A stretch of DNA of 64,000 nucleotides from Bidens hawaiensis (GCA_021521415.1 JAIQDT010003760.1:1-64000), one strand, 5' to 3'; shown: positions 1 to 13,700, counted from the first letter of the stretch. The notes: generated from the letters alone by a model not told the origin. A program made the numbers and translations.

Positions 1-328
1 CTCACTCCACTAGGGATGAGGTACCAAGGACTTGGAATTCCATGCAATTGAGGAAGTATTATGCATAGTCCGGCCCAAGAGAAGGAAAAATGTGGCGTGG
101 ACTGAATAGATGCCGACTTTTGCTGACATCTTAAGAAAACTAAGGAACCAGATGGTAACCTCTCCGAGAGGGAAACCACCTGTTACAACATGCTTTAATA
201 GTTCTTTTTGTTATTCGAAAGTGTAATGTGGGGTGATTAATAAAATGAGAAGGATTTTAGTATATTTGTTGCAGTTCAAAATATTACATGTTTTGATCAA
301 AAAGGTACTTGGACCTAATAATAGTTAC
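1..328. other. gene-free flank
   Basis: No reading frame of note and no repeat boundary is visible. The sequence is AT-rich, and its first 200 bases are slightly more GC-rich than what follows, which may be the tail of a repeat entering from outside the window. Confidence 0.4.
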
Positions 329-1340
329 TGTCACACCTCAACCTAGCAGCAAAACATGTCAGGCGTGACAATATTGGTATCATATCTCAAATACACTAAA
401 TTAATAATAAGTGTCAATGTCTAATTTATTTCATTCATATCAAAGTACACAAAGTATTTAAAACAAAAGAAACTAGAACATTTAAACTTTGATAATTTTT
501 AGCCTAAAGTATAATCTAAATTCTCCACTTCAAAACATCTAAAATAACAACTTATAATATGCGTAAAAATAATATGCCAACTACACAAGTTGAACGAGTA
601 TTTCACAGTTTATTGTACATATAATAATAATATTGAGAAATAAACAATTCCTTGTGTATGTGAATAGCATCAATTAATATAAACAAATAGATGTGACTTT
701 TCGATCATGCCACTAGAATACTGACATGTATACTCAGACGAGTTCGCAACCAACAAGTAAAAGTAAACTTGTATCCTTTCGAACATGCCACTAGATTCGG
801 ACATGTCTACTCGGACGGCATATAATCATACTATGAGGATGAGGATGAGATATCAACCAACCATAAAAGTAGTAACACTTAATTCATATAGCAATCAATA
901 ATTAATCGAGCAATATCACAACCACGCAAATAATAGAACTGGTTTGAGTATAATACTATAATAATAATGATAATTTTTAATACGCATAATGCCTCCAAAA
1001 CAAAAATAGGAAAAATGGGATGTGATTACTCACCTGAAATAAGGTGAAACATTAACGATTAAAACGAATTAGCTAGTTCCTCGGGAAGCTTCGACGATAT
1101 ATATATCCTAATTTTAAAGGTACAACTAAAATAAATATTCGAACGATAAAAACAAACAAGACACGATATTAAGGGTTTATAATGTATTTGCGATCGATAA
1201 GGAGTTAAACACATTTTATATAAATTTTATAAGAGTTTAATTAAAAGCATAGACGATTTAAATGTAACTACCCTTCTATAACAAGATACTAATTTAATAT
1301 TAATGGAAACTGTTTTTGAAAGTTTAGTGATGATCTGTTC
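329..1340. repeat. LTR-like fragment, no confirmed right end
   Basis: The stretch opens with TGTCACACCTCAACC, the type of start seen in many plant Ty3/gypsy LTRs. It contains a TTACTCACCTGAA block near 1026 that resembles blocks in the solo LTR at 53577-55505. I found neither a matching TG..CA right end nor a target duplication, so it may be a truncated solo LTR. The right limit given is approximate. Confidence 0.3.
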
Positions 1341-1438
1341 GCTTAGACGAGTAAGTCTATTGTTAGTTTTTTTAGTAATATATTAGGCTGGGTTGAGAAA
1401 ATACATCTAATTTAAACACAGGGTTAAATATATGTATA

Positions 1439-1778
1439 CTAGTTTGAGGCCCGTGTAATACACGGGTAGTTCTTGAAAATACAATATTTAATAAATAATC
1501 AGTATATACAAAAACAATAAATCGGTTAAACACTATTAATACATTATTAATACAATCGTTGTACAATATTCTTAAAACAATTTAAAAGTAAAAGATAATT
1601 ATAAATATTACATGTTTGAAAGAAAAAATTGGAAGTAAATATTTAAATAACAGAATTGAAGCATAAATTTTAAGAATGGTAATTATTATTTTACTATTAT
1701 AAATTTTTTAAAAAGAATGAGGCTTAACGTAGGAATGACAACTGGCAAAACTTGTAGTCTTTTATTAAAGAGTATAGA
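1439..1778 (-). mobile_element. short non-autonomous Helitron
   Basis: Read on the minus strand, the element starts TCTATACTC at 1778 and ends CTAG at 1439. A perfect hairpin with 8-bp arms and a 1-nt loop (CCCGTGTA/TACACGGG, 1450-1466) lies about 8 bp before the end. The flanks are A on the 5' side and T on the 3' side, the A|T insertion preference of Helitrons, and there is no target duplication. It is 340 bp with no coding capacity, so any movement would need a Rep/helicase supplied elsewhere. Confidence 0.75.
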
Positions 1779-1899
1779 TATTTCTATATACACATATGTA
1801 TATATAAGTATACACGCACATATAAGAAAAATCTTAAGAAATAATTATTTCGAGATAAAAAAATGGTGTTCATTTCGTTAAATGGCTAATGACATTAGT

Positions 1900-2009
<110 letters not shown>

Positions 2010-2150
2010 GTAGCCTTGATAAAGAAATAAGGAAAGAGAGACAAAAAATAAAACACATCAAAACCGGGCCTAGGTATTCGAACCTGCACCCAAGGCCGGT
2101 TCACGGTATTTAGCAACACACAATGGACCAACTGAGCTACCCAATGTTTG
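2010..2150 (-). mobile_element. tRNA-derived SINE (putative)
   Basis: On the minus strand a tRNA-like head carries a good polymerase III box A (TAGCTCAGTTGG, 2139-2128) and a box B-like GGTTCGAATAC (2084-2074) about 44 nt downstream. An AT-rich body follows and runs into the TTA repeat, which would be the 3' tail. The head does not fold as an obvious intact tRNA, so a SINE is more likely than a tRNA gene. I did not find a clear target duplication. Confidence 0.6.
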
Positions 2151-2248
2151 ATTAAAGACTGATTCTGATTATTTAAAAAGCAATCTCCAACGAAACCCCA
2201 AATCAAATTATAAACCCTAAATCAAACATTCACCCAATTTAATAGGTT

Positions 2249-2282
2249 AACCCCTTTATCAACTGAAATTGATAAAGGGGTT
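2249..2282. repeat. perfect 14-bp inverted repeat
   Basis: AACCCCTTTATCAA is followed by a 6-nt loop and its exact reverse complement. It lies in non-coding DNA, and no longer terminal repeats or gene context explain it. Confidence 0.8.
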
Positions 2283-3399
2283 TTGTTAAGATACATATTT
2301 CGAACAAACACAATATAAAAATTACCTGCAACAGGTACGAATTGAAGGAGATTCACAAGATAGGGTTTCAGCTATTACCGACAACAGGTACAATATAGTG
2401 TTTCTAGGTTGAAATCATTCGCGGTTCTTGTTATCGAATTGGTTAATAAAAAGCTGACAGTTAGTGTAATTAGAGCATGATTGATACGCGTTTTGGTTAG
2501 TAACGATTAGGCATTAATGATTCCGTGATTTCAAGCTTGATTTATGGATCAAGAATCAAGGGAGGGGGTGGGGGTGCCGACGCGGTGAGAGAAGATAAAA
2601 GAGGGAAAACATGATTTGGTTATTATTTGCAATATAGTCCCCAGTTTTGGTGGTGGGTACACAAGTGGGTAAAGGTTTAGTTAGAGGGCCATTCATGCAA
2701 TAAACTCAAATTTATTTACCAATTATCATATAATACTTGATTAATAATAAAATTTAGATATTAAGTGGAATGAAATACAATAATAAATGCGAAAATTTTA
2801 TTGTCGAATTATCCGAGTACAAAAACGGGTCTTGTAAAGCTAAAAAAAATAAAAAAAGAAAAATCCAAAATGTTACAGTTAGTACTCTCCGAGAGACAAC
2901 CTCAAATTATCTTTATGCCCTCCCCAAAGAGTAGGAAGAACACGCCTCAAAGGGAAAATCAAACACCGAGTTTAGAACTTGCCAAATTTATCCCATTGCT
3001 AGCTAAATCAAGAATCAAGTCACCCGTATACATACTTTCCAAAGCCTAGCTGACGAGCAGGCCCCAAAAGGGGACCTTGCATACACCCTTATGTCACAAG
3101 ACACAAAGAAGGCCCCACCGATAGGCTAAATGGTTAACCAAGAATACATCAAAACCCACAAGTAACCTCTAAGGTTTACAAATACAAGCAACAACCACAC
3201 TATACAAAACCACATGATAAACCATAACAAAGCCATGAAGGGGCAATACGATTACATAATCATAACGAAGTCCATGAAAGCAATAACCTAGCAAGTGCCA
3301 CATACCTACAGTCTTAAAAGTACAAAACACATAGCTAATAAAGTTCACAAAAGACAACACAAAGCAAGTACCACATAACAAAAAAACTAGTCAATTATT
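2283..3399. other. gene-free stretch
   Basis: Only short, low-complexity reading frames occur. The part from about 2860 may be the 3' flank of the antisense gene remnant that follows, but no domain can be read in it. Confidence 0.4.
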
Positions 3400-5700
3400 T
3401 AGGGCAAAGGAGATAAAGGATTCATCACTTGGGACAAAGCTTTTATTCCCTCCACCGAAACGCCAAGAGTTGTAGGGAGCTGGAGCAAGGTGGGAGGTAT
3501 GTAAGCATTCTAGGCGCGGAACACCTCTTCTACTCCGACCTCAGCTGTGTCGGAGAAAGTAGGGGTTTCAAGGAAGGGAGTTCCCTCAATACCATGATCA
3601 TAACCTGCCTTAAGACTGTGCTAAAAACCAGAAGTAAAAACAGCTCAATTCAAAGTATCCCGCACCTGAAGGGTCTCTTAGCATGAGCGTGCCCACTCGT
3701 AAATAAACCCCAAGTGTTCAGTCACTATCCACTCTTTCTCACTTTTTATCTTAGCCAATTCCTGATGCAGATGATCATTCTCCTTTCCTAGCTCCTCAAT
3801 AACCTTGTCCTGCTGGCTCTGGTGGGCCTCAGTTTGTTTTGTAAGATCTTCATACATAGCACGCTATTGGGCAAGAGAAGTCTCCAGTTGATGTATTTGA
3901 ATAAGTGGAGGAGAATATTTAAACTACAAATGGATACAATAGAGGAATGTTACAACAAAAAAAAAAGAAAAAGAAAGGGGAAGATAAAGGATAGACACAA
4001 CAGAAATACTTGCCTCAGCCAATTTATCTTGAGCTACCTTCAAAGATGAGCGAAGGGGATCCAGTTCTGGCAGTCGTTCATTGGCAGCATAAAGTTTGGC
4101 GATCAATTGAGAGATGTGATCTTTAGAAGTTTTCAAACCCGCTTCCAAGCTAGGATTTCCAAATTCTTCCCCTCGGCAAGAACCACATACCGCCTCATCT
4201 CCAAGAGCTTATTGCTGCTTCGCTCCAAATATTTCCTTAACTCTGCCATCTCCTCCTGACCCTCATGAAAAAGGCGGTTGGTCTTTGTCACCGCATGACG
4301 CGTAGCAGCACCCAGAACCAAAGTCTGATACAGGTACGTCCCAAATCACTAACCAGACCATCCGCTGTCAAAGATCGAACATGAGCATAGTCCATGAAGG
4401 GAACTACCTCAGCCAAAATTTCATGAGCCAACTAAGGGGAATGAATAGAAGCATCCATAGCTAAGTTCCATTTGGGAACAAAGATACCCAAAGAAGATTA
4501 TCCACCCGCAAGAGGAACAGACGGACCTTGGGAAGGGTCTTGAGGAATCTCTGGTTGTTTCCCATGGGGATCAGCTTCCATGTCTTGAGATGCGTGATTT
4601 TTGGGAACCACGCCAGCAACACTCACCGTTGGAAAGCTGAACTCAGCATCCACATCTACCACCTCACGAGAGGTAACTGAGGGGGAGTCAGGAACAGTCT
4701 TCTGGCCAAGATAAGGGTGCTTGACATTATGTAACCTGTTCTTCGGACATACATTGAAGATCTCAGAAGTAGGGTCCTTACGCTTGGAAGGACCCTTGAC
4801 ATTAGCCCTTGTAGGAAAGCTTGGAGTCTCTGAATCCAGGGATGTAGTTGCAGAAGGTGTGGCGGATTCAGAACTAGTATCCAAAGCAACTTGAAGTGTG
4901 ACAAACTCAGCAAATTTCAAAGCTCCCTTTTGAAGAATCTCCGTTAAACTCATTATGCAAATAGAATAAACATATGTTAGATATTAAAGACCGAAAGGGT
5001 CGAACAAAAGAAGATAAAATAGCCACTGACCTAGATCACCCACAAACATGGCTGGACGGGTCGACGGATCTGACCATATTTGACTCAACACAGCTAGATA
5101 ATATAAGGTCTCATGGTAATTTGTGGCTTTAGTGGGGTTCTCAACAAAGAGTTTGTACAATTTGTCCAGGCTCGTAGGCGGGCCGGGAGTAGGGTCGTTG
5201 ATTTTAGAGGAAAGAGGACGACGGCGTGTCAGTTCGGGAGAAAAAAAAGGAAGATACGAAAAAGAAGCTGTCTTTCCATTCACGATGATAGAAGCCGGTT
5301 GGCATTTTAGAGCAACAAAGAGGATGGTTTTCCCTTGATCGGCATTCAAATGTAAACCAATCATCGTCGACCTTCAAAGAGTAAAATCGCCGGAATAGGG
5401 AAACAGTGGCACCCCCCCCCCCCTAAAGCTCTGCAAGCTACCTCGAAATGTGTCACCCTCACAAAACCCAACGGATCGAATTGAGAGAAGCACAAATAAT
5501 GATACTTTAACAAGGCCAGTTGATATTCAGTTAAGGGATACCGGATATTTGCACACTCAAAGTTTTTTGTGTACCAAGCTATAAATTCGGTACGGCCGTA
5601 TCGGCCGGACCAGGAAGGGTAGGAGATAATGAGAGGGGGATATGATACTTGGAAAAAAAGGAGAGCATTTTATTTTGAGTAAGCATGAAAGTTATGGTTG
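3400..5700 (-). pseudogene. remnant of Ty3/gypsy antisense gene (third copy)
   Basis: Broken minus-strand segments follow the same order as the better preserved gene at 42774-46039. An N-terminal region at about 5620-5270 contains FEVACRALGG and FRRFYSL, like plant proteins annotated as putative gypsy-type transposase (Pfam PF04195; from memory, not searched). A Ser/Thr/Pro-rich middle lies at 4953-4498. Coiled-coil segments rich in Glu, Leu and Lys lie at 4321-3924 and about 3890-3720. A C-terminal piece at about 3640-3410 resembles the last exon of the other copies. Stops, frameshifts and an 11-plus C homopolymer near 5410 break it. The gag-pol part of the parent element is missing. Confidence 0.6.
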
Positions 5701-6059
5701 ATAAACCCTCCCGAGTCATGATTAAGATGATCGAAAAGATTTGATACTAACTTGATGATGGAAACGGCGAAGGAAGAGCGGAGGAAGAGAAAAGGTCGAC
5801 GGAAAATATGAGATGGGAAGAGGGAGAGAGGGAAAGTGAAATGAGTAATAGTGAAAATGGCAAGTAAATAATGACACATAGGGCACCGTGAAAATTTAAC
5901 ATCTTTTTCAAACAGATGCCGCCACTAATCCTAAATAGGTCGACAATTGGGCCTAATCCAAACGAAAAGAAAAAGGGAGAAGGCATGAGAAGGCGGGAGA
6001 GGCAAGGGCATTTCGCTGAAGACAAGGAAACTTCATGCAAGCTGGGCAGAAAGAGAAAG

Positions 6060-6573
6060 GGTTTATTGGGATCAAGTCCATTATCCTTATCATAAATAAT
6101 AAGGATAATAGACTGAGTGACTTGAAGAGCTTACATTAAATACAGGCTCACAAAACGGCCCATGTAAGAAGAATATATGTGATCCAATTAGAACAGCCCT
6201 CAAAAGCCCAACAGAGGAAGGATGAAAGAAGGAATATAGTCAAGGTTGGGTCACATCATAGCTAGAGGGGATACTATTGTCTGGCCAGGGGGGAAGGCTC
6301 AAGGAGCCTATCTCCTGGACCCAGTTAAAGACATAATGGATACATGAGGGAAAAGGAGAACTCAACAAGAAAACAAAGGGACTAGAGGGGAATAACCCTT
6401 CACCTAGGATTTCAATATTTTACCACATGTAACTAAACTCCCCTTCTCTCTTGGATGAGGAACTTGTAAGCAGGCAGAAGCATATCAATAAAAACAATAT
6501 TCTTTGCATCACACACTTGATCAACTATTCTCCAACTACTCTCTAATTCGTGAATTCATCAAGGGTTCCAACA
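6060..6573 (+). repeat. LTR of a retrotransposon (start uncertain)
   Basis: The stretch ends in CAAGGGTTCCAACA, a typical ..CA LTR end, with an AATAAAAACAATATT polyadenylation-like segment about 80 bp before it. It could be the 3' LTR of the element whose antisense gene lies at 3400-5700. Alternatively it is a 5' LTR, because an ATG-led fragment (MADVATVV, 6611 onward) soon after it resembles a gag start that breaks off at 6662. I could not fix its left end. Confidence 0.4.
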
Positions 6574-6662
6574 GTATTGGTTACTTAGAATTTTAGATTC
6601 CCACCTCAACATGGCCGATGTGGCTACTGTTGTCTCTTCCTCCAAACCATATAGGAACATTT

Positions 6663-9159
6663 AATTTCTTTTATTAAATCTAAGCAGTAAGAATAATATA
6701 TGTATAATAAACAATTATGTATCCGATTTGTAACTTACGGTTACAAATTAGCCATGATTAATGATAAAGTTTGTTGATTCATAAAAGAAAAAAAGGGATT
6801 GAGAATTTTGAAACCATAGATGAAACTAGACATGTTATAACCTGCAAATTGTTAATCTAAATCCAAAGACCAAACCCAATGGTTCGGTGTCTTGATAAAG
6901 TTGCTACTACATCATTACCACAATCACATATACCATGAATTTAGAATTATACAAATAGAAAGAATTAACATAATAAACCGTTGCATGTATATCAAAGTAG
7001 TGGAACTCATATATTTCTTTGTAGTTATCGGTTTTAACTGTGAATATTGTATAAAATAGTTTTTTATACTTGCTAACGAATTAAAAAAGTGACTCCAATT
7101 GAATTTATTAGCTTTAATATGTTCGTCTTAACGTCGACTCAGTTTGGGTTTAATTTGAGTATATATATAATTGTTGCTATTAGAAGAGGTTATATGTATA
7201 CAATTCTTTAGTTAAATCGTTAAGGGTAAAACAATCATTTAATTAGTAAACTTTAATGAAATAGGGAGATGTAATATATATGGTTTAAAGATGACAAATA
7301 TGTAATTGATTTTTAATGAATGAGTGAATATGCAATAAGAGAACTTACGAATGATATATATGTAAATGTACTTTATGTATTTATCTATTTCGTTAAAAAA
7401 CTAATTAAATGATTATTTTACCTGTAATGAACTAATTAAAAAACTATTTAGATATATCCATTTCCTACACGTCAATTACATATGTTCCCAATTTCAACCC
7501 AACACGAGTCGGTGCTAAGACTAACATAATGAACGTTAATAAATCTACTTAGAGTTGAACTTTTTTTTATTAAAAAATCATCATAATTGGTCTATATCGA
7601 TTGAACCAACAGCTCGACTAGAACAAAACTAAAACAACCAAAAACGTTAATACAGTTATGAATCAATTACTTCTTGAGTAGGATCAATAACAAGATCAGC
7701 CGACACACCTATTTTAAACTAAAATTTTAGTCTTTTTTAGCCAATAGTAAGATCGAAATTTTTTTTTACATTAACATCCTAATAAAAATTAACTAACACA
7801 ATTCCTGGCCGACCTAATCCCAAAACAAGCCTAATCAATTTTAATTAAGCTACAAACCCATGCCACCAAAACCGTAATAGAGTATGCCGACTATGGCGGT
7901 ATCGGGCGAAATATCTTAAGAACTCCACGTCTTTCTTCGTATATTGAACCGTTGGTATGTTTGACACATACCAACTGCACATCTGGTCATTAGAGCCAGA
8001 ACTCATGTTGTATCCATAATCATTCAATTAGTTTATCATCAGCTACCACTGGCAAGAAGATAGTCTACACATCACACATAATAATCAACACACCTTTTCC
8101 TTTTCTATTGACAACCAAGTGATAACACTAATTTGAAACTTTAACCCAAATTGAAGCTTACCCATGGCAAGAAACACCATAAGAATGAACACGATACAAT
8201 GCTTTTAATTGGTTTATCATTAGTTAACAAACAAAATCAAGTGAATGGAGATGAGGCGGACGTTTGATTTTACATTCAGGCATTATTATTACAAACAAGA
8301 AGGGGGAAATATGTAATTTGTAATTTAACATTGAGGAAATATATAATTGAGAGGCTTAAGAAGGAGATATATGTTAAAAAAATTCAATATTAAAAGTCCA
8401 AGACAAAAACTGCCAAATGATTCCCCAACAAACCCTGTCACTATTGCCGATGATCCACTGGGAATGAAGAAAGGAATTGAGAAGGGAGGAGGACTGTTGT
8501 GATAACCGTCCTTTTATTCATGCAAAACCTAGTCAAATTAACTAGATAGCTAATGTATGTAGGGTATCGCATCCCTGAGAAGACATATGTAATTTTTATT
8601 TCATTTGATTGTTTATTCCAACACTTAATTTAAAATCGAATCTTAAGTGTACAATCAATATCAAGTTGAACTTTGAATAAGTTGATTGATTAAATAAACA
8701 GAAGAAATTGAGCTTGATTTGTTAAAATTAATAAAAAGGTGATCACAACCAGGTTTTAGGTTTATAAGCATAATGTATAACCTAATTCATTTATCAAGTT
8801 GAAAGCCACATTGGCATAGCTTATTTAATATCATGTAATTGGGTGGTTGTAAATTAAGGAATCTGGTTTGTGCTGACCTAACGATATGCAATTGAATAAG
8901 AACACGTGTTAGGATGTTGTTTAAACAATTACAAGCATAGACTCTATAAAATTTACTTAACTTCATGATTTTTAACGATTAAATTAAAACCAATAACATC
9001 TCGTTAAAATAAATCCAGATAAGAGTTGTTTTCCAAACACTAAATCGTCAAACACAAAAAATATTAAATAAAAATTGCTATTTGCTAACATTAACCTTAC
9101 ACCCTATTACGATCACAAAGAACGAATAGCCAATCATTATAATAAAAGAAAATCCAATA
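6663..9159. other. gene-free AT-rich stretch
   Basis: No coding domain is recognised. A 60-codon minus-strand frame at 7845-8027 has no recognisable motif and no upstream gene structure. The fold-back element at 7224-7423 is the only structured feature seen. Confidence 0.5.
7224..7423. mobile_element. fold-back / MITE-like element
   Basis: A left arm at 7224-7263 and a right arm at 7386-7423 are imperfect reverse complements sharing the core CATTTAATTAGT, separated by about 120 bp. Weaker complementarity continues outward for some 20 bp on each side. There is no coding capacity, and no target duplication was resolved. Confidence 0.5.
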
Positions 9160-10104
9160 CTGTGGCAGTGTGGCGACCTCCAAAACAACCGCCCCCCCTT
9201 ACCACATAGGCTCGTCCTCATATGGTGTTGTTCTTTTTAATTGATTTTTAGTGGGCTACCAATGTGATCTTGAGCCCACACCAGCCCGTTATGTTGAAGA
9301 CTACAATCAAAGGAGAACCCATCTGCCACCATCAAAACTCAAAATAATTTTTTTCCTTACTCACGTAGTCACGACCGTCAATGGTGATTTGGAGGTAGGA
9401 TACCAAATAACCTATATAAGAAATGGGAGATCCTCTGTGAAGCAAAGATCCCCCCCCTACGGATGTCCACCGGCAAGAAGAATACCCTCCGCAATGAGAG
9501 ATATACATCTCCTGCGGAAGAAAGACTTTAAAAGTTATTAATAGACACAACGGAAGACTTGTGTCTTGACAAGGCACAAGCCAACACATGACAAGGGAAA
9601 GACTAATCACAGGTTTGTGATCACTGTGCTACCCAGAAACGCATGATGGACCAATTAGAAAGGGCCACCGCGTTACCTGCCCACGACAAGGAATCCCGTA
9701 TGCCAGATTGTCCAGCCAATCAGGAGCCACTATCATGCATAGCCATGATAATGGAGAGTTCCATTGAGTGGGACAGTTGGCCCAATCCTTCTCCTTCCCT
9801 TCGGCTATAAATACTACATGAGAACCAACGGTAAAAGGATCCACGCTCTCTCATTTTCTATATGAATCTGATTCTCATTTTGGAGGGTGGTTACAAGACT
9901 ACCCCCCACCCCACTTATCCCTTCTCTTAACGAGCTCACGGTGTTCGATTTTGCAGATCACGACATTCGGAGCTCTAAACCATTGTTAACATAATATCAC
10001 CGGAAATCACTAAGCCGAGCTTACTAAGGGTTGGTTTGGTATTAATCCATCTTCGGTTGAGATAATAGGTTAAGCCTACCAAGGGTTAACCTAGTGTTTC
10101 TTCA
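9160..10104 (+). repeat. 5' LTR of G1
   Basis: The right end TTTCTTCA at 10104 is followed by a primer-site-like TTGACACCATCTG, a decayed form of the TTGGCGCCGTCTG found after many Tat LTRs. A TATA element lies at 9805-9814 in the context CTTCGGCTATAAATACT, which the 3' LTR of G2 shares almost exactly. The left limit is uncertain. Confidence 0.55.
9805..9814 (+). promoter_or_regulatory. LTR TATA box of G1
   Basis: CTATAAATAC lies within a CTTCGGCTATAAATACT block that is conserved with the G2 LTR at 47580-47589. The conservation between diverged LTRs suggests the sense-strand promoter of this family. Confidence 0.6.
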
Positions 10105-10789
10105 TTGACACCATCTGTATCGGCTAGAATTGAAAAAAATACGTTCAAGACGTTATGAGCTCCGGTAGACCTCCTACTCCGACCCCATAGTCTTCCAACC
10201 ATGCAGAACCCAACCAGGATGGGTCCCCGTAAGAAAGAGAAGGCAAAAGGAAAATTATATTGAGATTGAACGACCACAACAGGACGTGTCATTCAGATTC
10301 ACGGAAACCCGGTCTTCTAGTCATAAATGTTCCGCTATGACCGAAGATGATGAAGAAGATATGGTAATGTGGTTAAAGAGAGAATCAGCACAGAGTTTGA
10401 GAGGAAGTTGGAACGGCAACTAAAAACAAGCTAAAAGAGTAACCCCGCGGGCCATCGTCTTCTCTGAAGACGACCAAGATGACTCATCCGAGGACGATAG
10501 ACATCCCCGATGTCGCGGAAGCGAGAGAACTGGAAACTATAGGGACCAGTCGAGAAGACAAGGCAGAAGCTGAGAGCAGCCCCCCAGCCAAAGCCCTGTA
10601 GTCGGGTCTAGAAACACCCAAGAAAGAAGCATTGAGGACAAAAGCGGAAGTGATGGAGAAAGCCCTAGTCCAAAAGATCAAGTGCGGGGGAAAAACACTT
10701 AAATTATTACCCACACGCTGACGTGGACTTCTCCAAACCATATAGGCCAAAATATTTTGCTAAAAATCAATGTTTGTCCAAAAGATCAC

Positions 10790-13700
10790 AGAAGCTCCAT
10801 TTCCTTCAAACTCAAAATTACCCTCCGCTGTAAAAAAATATGATGCGATGACAGATTTATGTGACCATGTGCAAAGCATCATAGCAGCTGGTGGAGTATC
10901 AGGCTAGACACTACCCGTCTGGTGCCACATGTTTGCCTTAACCCTTCATGGTGCTGCCAGAGAATGATTCGAAAGACTCCTAGATAGTCAAATCACAAGC
11001 TTCAAGGACTTGATTGCAAATTTTTCTCAATACTTTAGCCATCAACGGAGGCACACACAGGACCCGGCTGACATATTAACCGTGGTCCGCCGAGATAATG
11101 AATCAATCTAGGATTTCATTGCACGGTACAACACAGAGGGCCTCAAGATAGGAGGAGTAAGCGAAGACATGATGAGGGTCGATTTCCGCCAAGGAGTGCG
11201 GAGTGACGACCTCATCCAATGCTTATTAGGCAGAGATGGATTGCCAAAGTCATGGGATGACCTCATGTCAACAACAAAGGTCTACGCAGATACTGAAAAA
11301 TCCTTGGGCGGATGAGTATATTCCTGGAACGAAACAAAGAATGAGCCTAAAGGGTATAAAGGAAACAAAAGAGACTAGGGGTCGATATGGTCAATAATCC
11401 AACCATCAACAGAAACGTTAGCACTCCCAGCCACGAAGGCGCTAGTAGGTGAAAGGCAAAATGATCGATACCACGGATACAATAATAGATAATGGATCCC
11501 ATTGTTAAAAACCCCAATACAAATCTTGGAAACAGAATATGTTGACTTTTGGATGCCTGAGCCGATCTTCAAGATGAAAAATATGTATAAATCAAGGTTA
11601 TGTAAGTTCCATTAAGATATCGGCCATAACACGTACGACTGCACAAACATAAATAAGGAGATTGAAGGGGCAATAAAGTCTGGAAAGCTTGAACATTTGG
11701 TCCTAGAGGCTAGGAAACATGCCATGAATCAAGGAGCAGGCAATGACGAAGGTCCTCCAAGAAAGCAGATAAAAAATTTGAACACCCACATGATTCACGA
11801 CGGAAAACATAAAGGGGCGAAAAGGCAAGAACCAATCAGTAAATCCTAGAAAGAAGAGCTTGTCGTTTTTCCGTGGATCAAGGGAGGCCCATTCTTGAAA
11901 CAACCATTGATAATCAACTCGTTGATTGGTTATACCGAAGCACCTACATCTTCATCGATCAAGGAAGTACTTCGAACATAATGTACCAACAATCTTTCGA
12001 TCAATTAGACGCGGAAGATAAAGAAAGGTTAGAACCGATTAACACGCATGTATTTGGGTTCTCGAATGAAGTCACACACCCGTTAGGGAAACTGAAGTTC
12101 CCAGTAACATTAAGTGGTAGCAAACATTTTAGAACCAAATAGGTAGAATTCCTGGTGTTGTCGGTAAAATCAAATCATAATGTGATCTTGGAGAGGGAAC
12201 AATAAGGGATTTTAATGCAAATCTGTCCACCGCACATAGCATAATGGGAGTCCCCACACCAACAGGGATAGCCCTAACAAAGACAAATAAAGATTTCCTG
12301 GTTGTAGAAGGATCAAAACCCCCAAAAGCATAATAAACAGTCAGCAACGCGGAGCCCGAGAAGTGGATGCTGAATGCCAAATTCCCAGACCAAACGGTCC
12401 GCATCGGACCTACCTTATCCAGCAGTGTGAATTCACACCTGAAACAATTATTGTTAAAAAAATAACTGTAATGATACCAAAAAAGTAAAGGTGCATAGCA
12501 AATGTGCATCAATTACAAAGAAATACACAAATCATGTCCTAAAGATTGTTATCCATTACCCGAGATAGACCTGAAAGTAAATGTGTTAGCACCATACTGT
12601 AAATATTTTCTAGACGGATATAAGGGGTACCATCAGATTCACATGGCAAGAAAAGGACCAAGATAAAACCGCATTCCACACAAATAAAGGCACTTTCTGT
12701 TATAAAATAATGCCTTTGGGGCTGAAAACGCGGGGGCCACATATCAACGCCTGATGGATCAATAGTTTAGGGAGTAGATCGGTAACAATTTGGAAATCTA
12801 TATGGATGGTTTGGTGATCAAAGCATTGAAGAAGGCCAAATGCGCAGAGAAATAGAAGATACTTTCCGAAAACTGTGAAAGATAAGCATGAAGCTGAATC
12901 CAAGCAAGTGCTCGTTCGGAATGGAGGAAGGTAAGTTCCTTGGGGTCATAATGATAAAAAATGGTTTCAAAGCCAACCCAAGAAGGTGCAAGCAATATCG
13001 CTCATGCCATCCCCTAAATCTATGAAAGAAGTTCAAACATTAAACGGAAGACTAGTAGCCATAAACAGATTCTTAGCAAACCATGTGACCAAGTCATTCC
13101 CATTTGTGGTAACATTGAGGAACTGCCTAAAGAAGTCTCAATTCCGATGGACACGAGTAGCAGAAAAATCTTTCCAAGAGGTCAAGAATGCCTCTTCGAG
13201 TTGCCAACCTTAACGGCTTCGCAGAAAGGAAAAGAGTTAACATTGTACATATCCGCATCGAACAAGGCGATAAGTGCAGTCTTGTTGGTAGATAAAAAAA
13301 CGTTCAACCGATATATTATGTTAGCAGAACCCTCACGGACACTGAAACAAGATACTCCACAATGGAAAACTTGGTATTGGCTTTGGTATATGCATCAAGA
13401 CACCTCTGCAGGTGCTTTCATGGCCATCCGATCAACGTGTTAACCAACTATAAAATCCATAATGTGCTTCGCAAGCCAGAACTCTCGGGAAGATTAGCAA
13501 AATGGGTAATCGAGTTGGAAGAACACACCCTGCAATACAAACCCAGGTTGGTAATAAAAGGTCAAGTATTGGCAGATTTTATCGCAGAAGTGCTAGAAGG
13601 AAATGAGGAAGAATGCAAGGCGGAAGAAGAACCACCAAAACTTCCCAACGGAAATGAGAAATGGATCCTATTCACTGACAGAGCATCCAATGATGAAGGA

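Noticed and set aside
2010..2150. A functional tRNA gene
   Set aside because: The internal polymerase III boxes are present, but a clean cloverleaf with a matching acceptor stem and anticodon is not visible.
7845..8027. 60-codon minus-strand frame (MNDYGYNMSSGS start)
   Set aside because: I could not link it to any family or to further exons. A chance frame is the simpler explanation, though a gene relic cannot be excluded.
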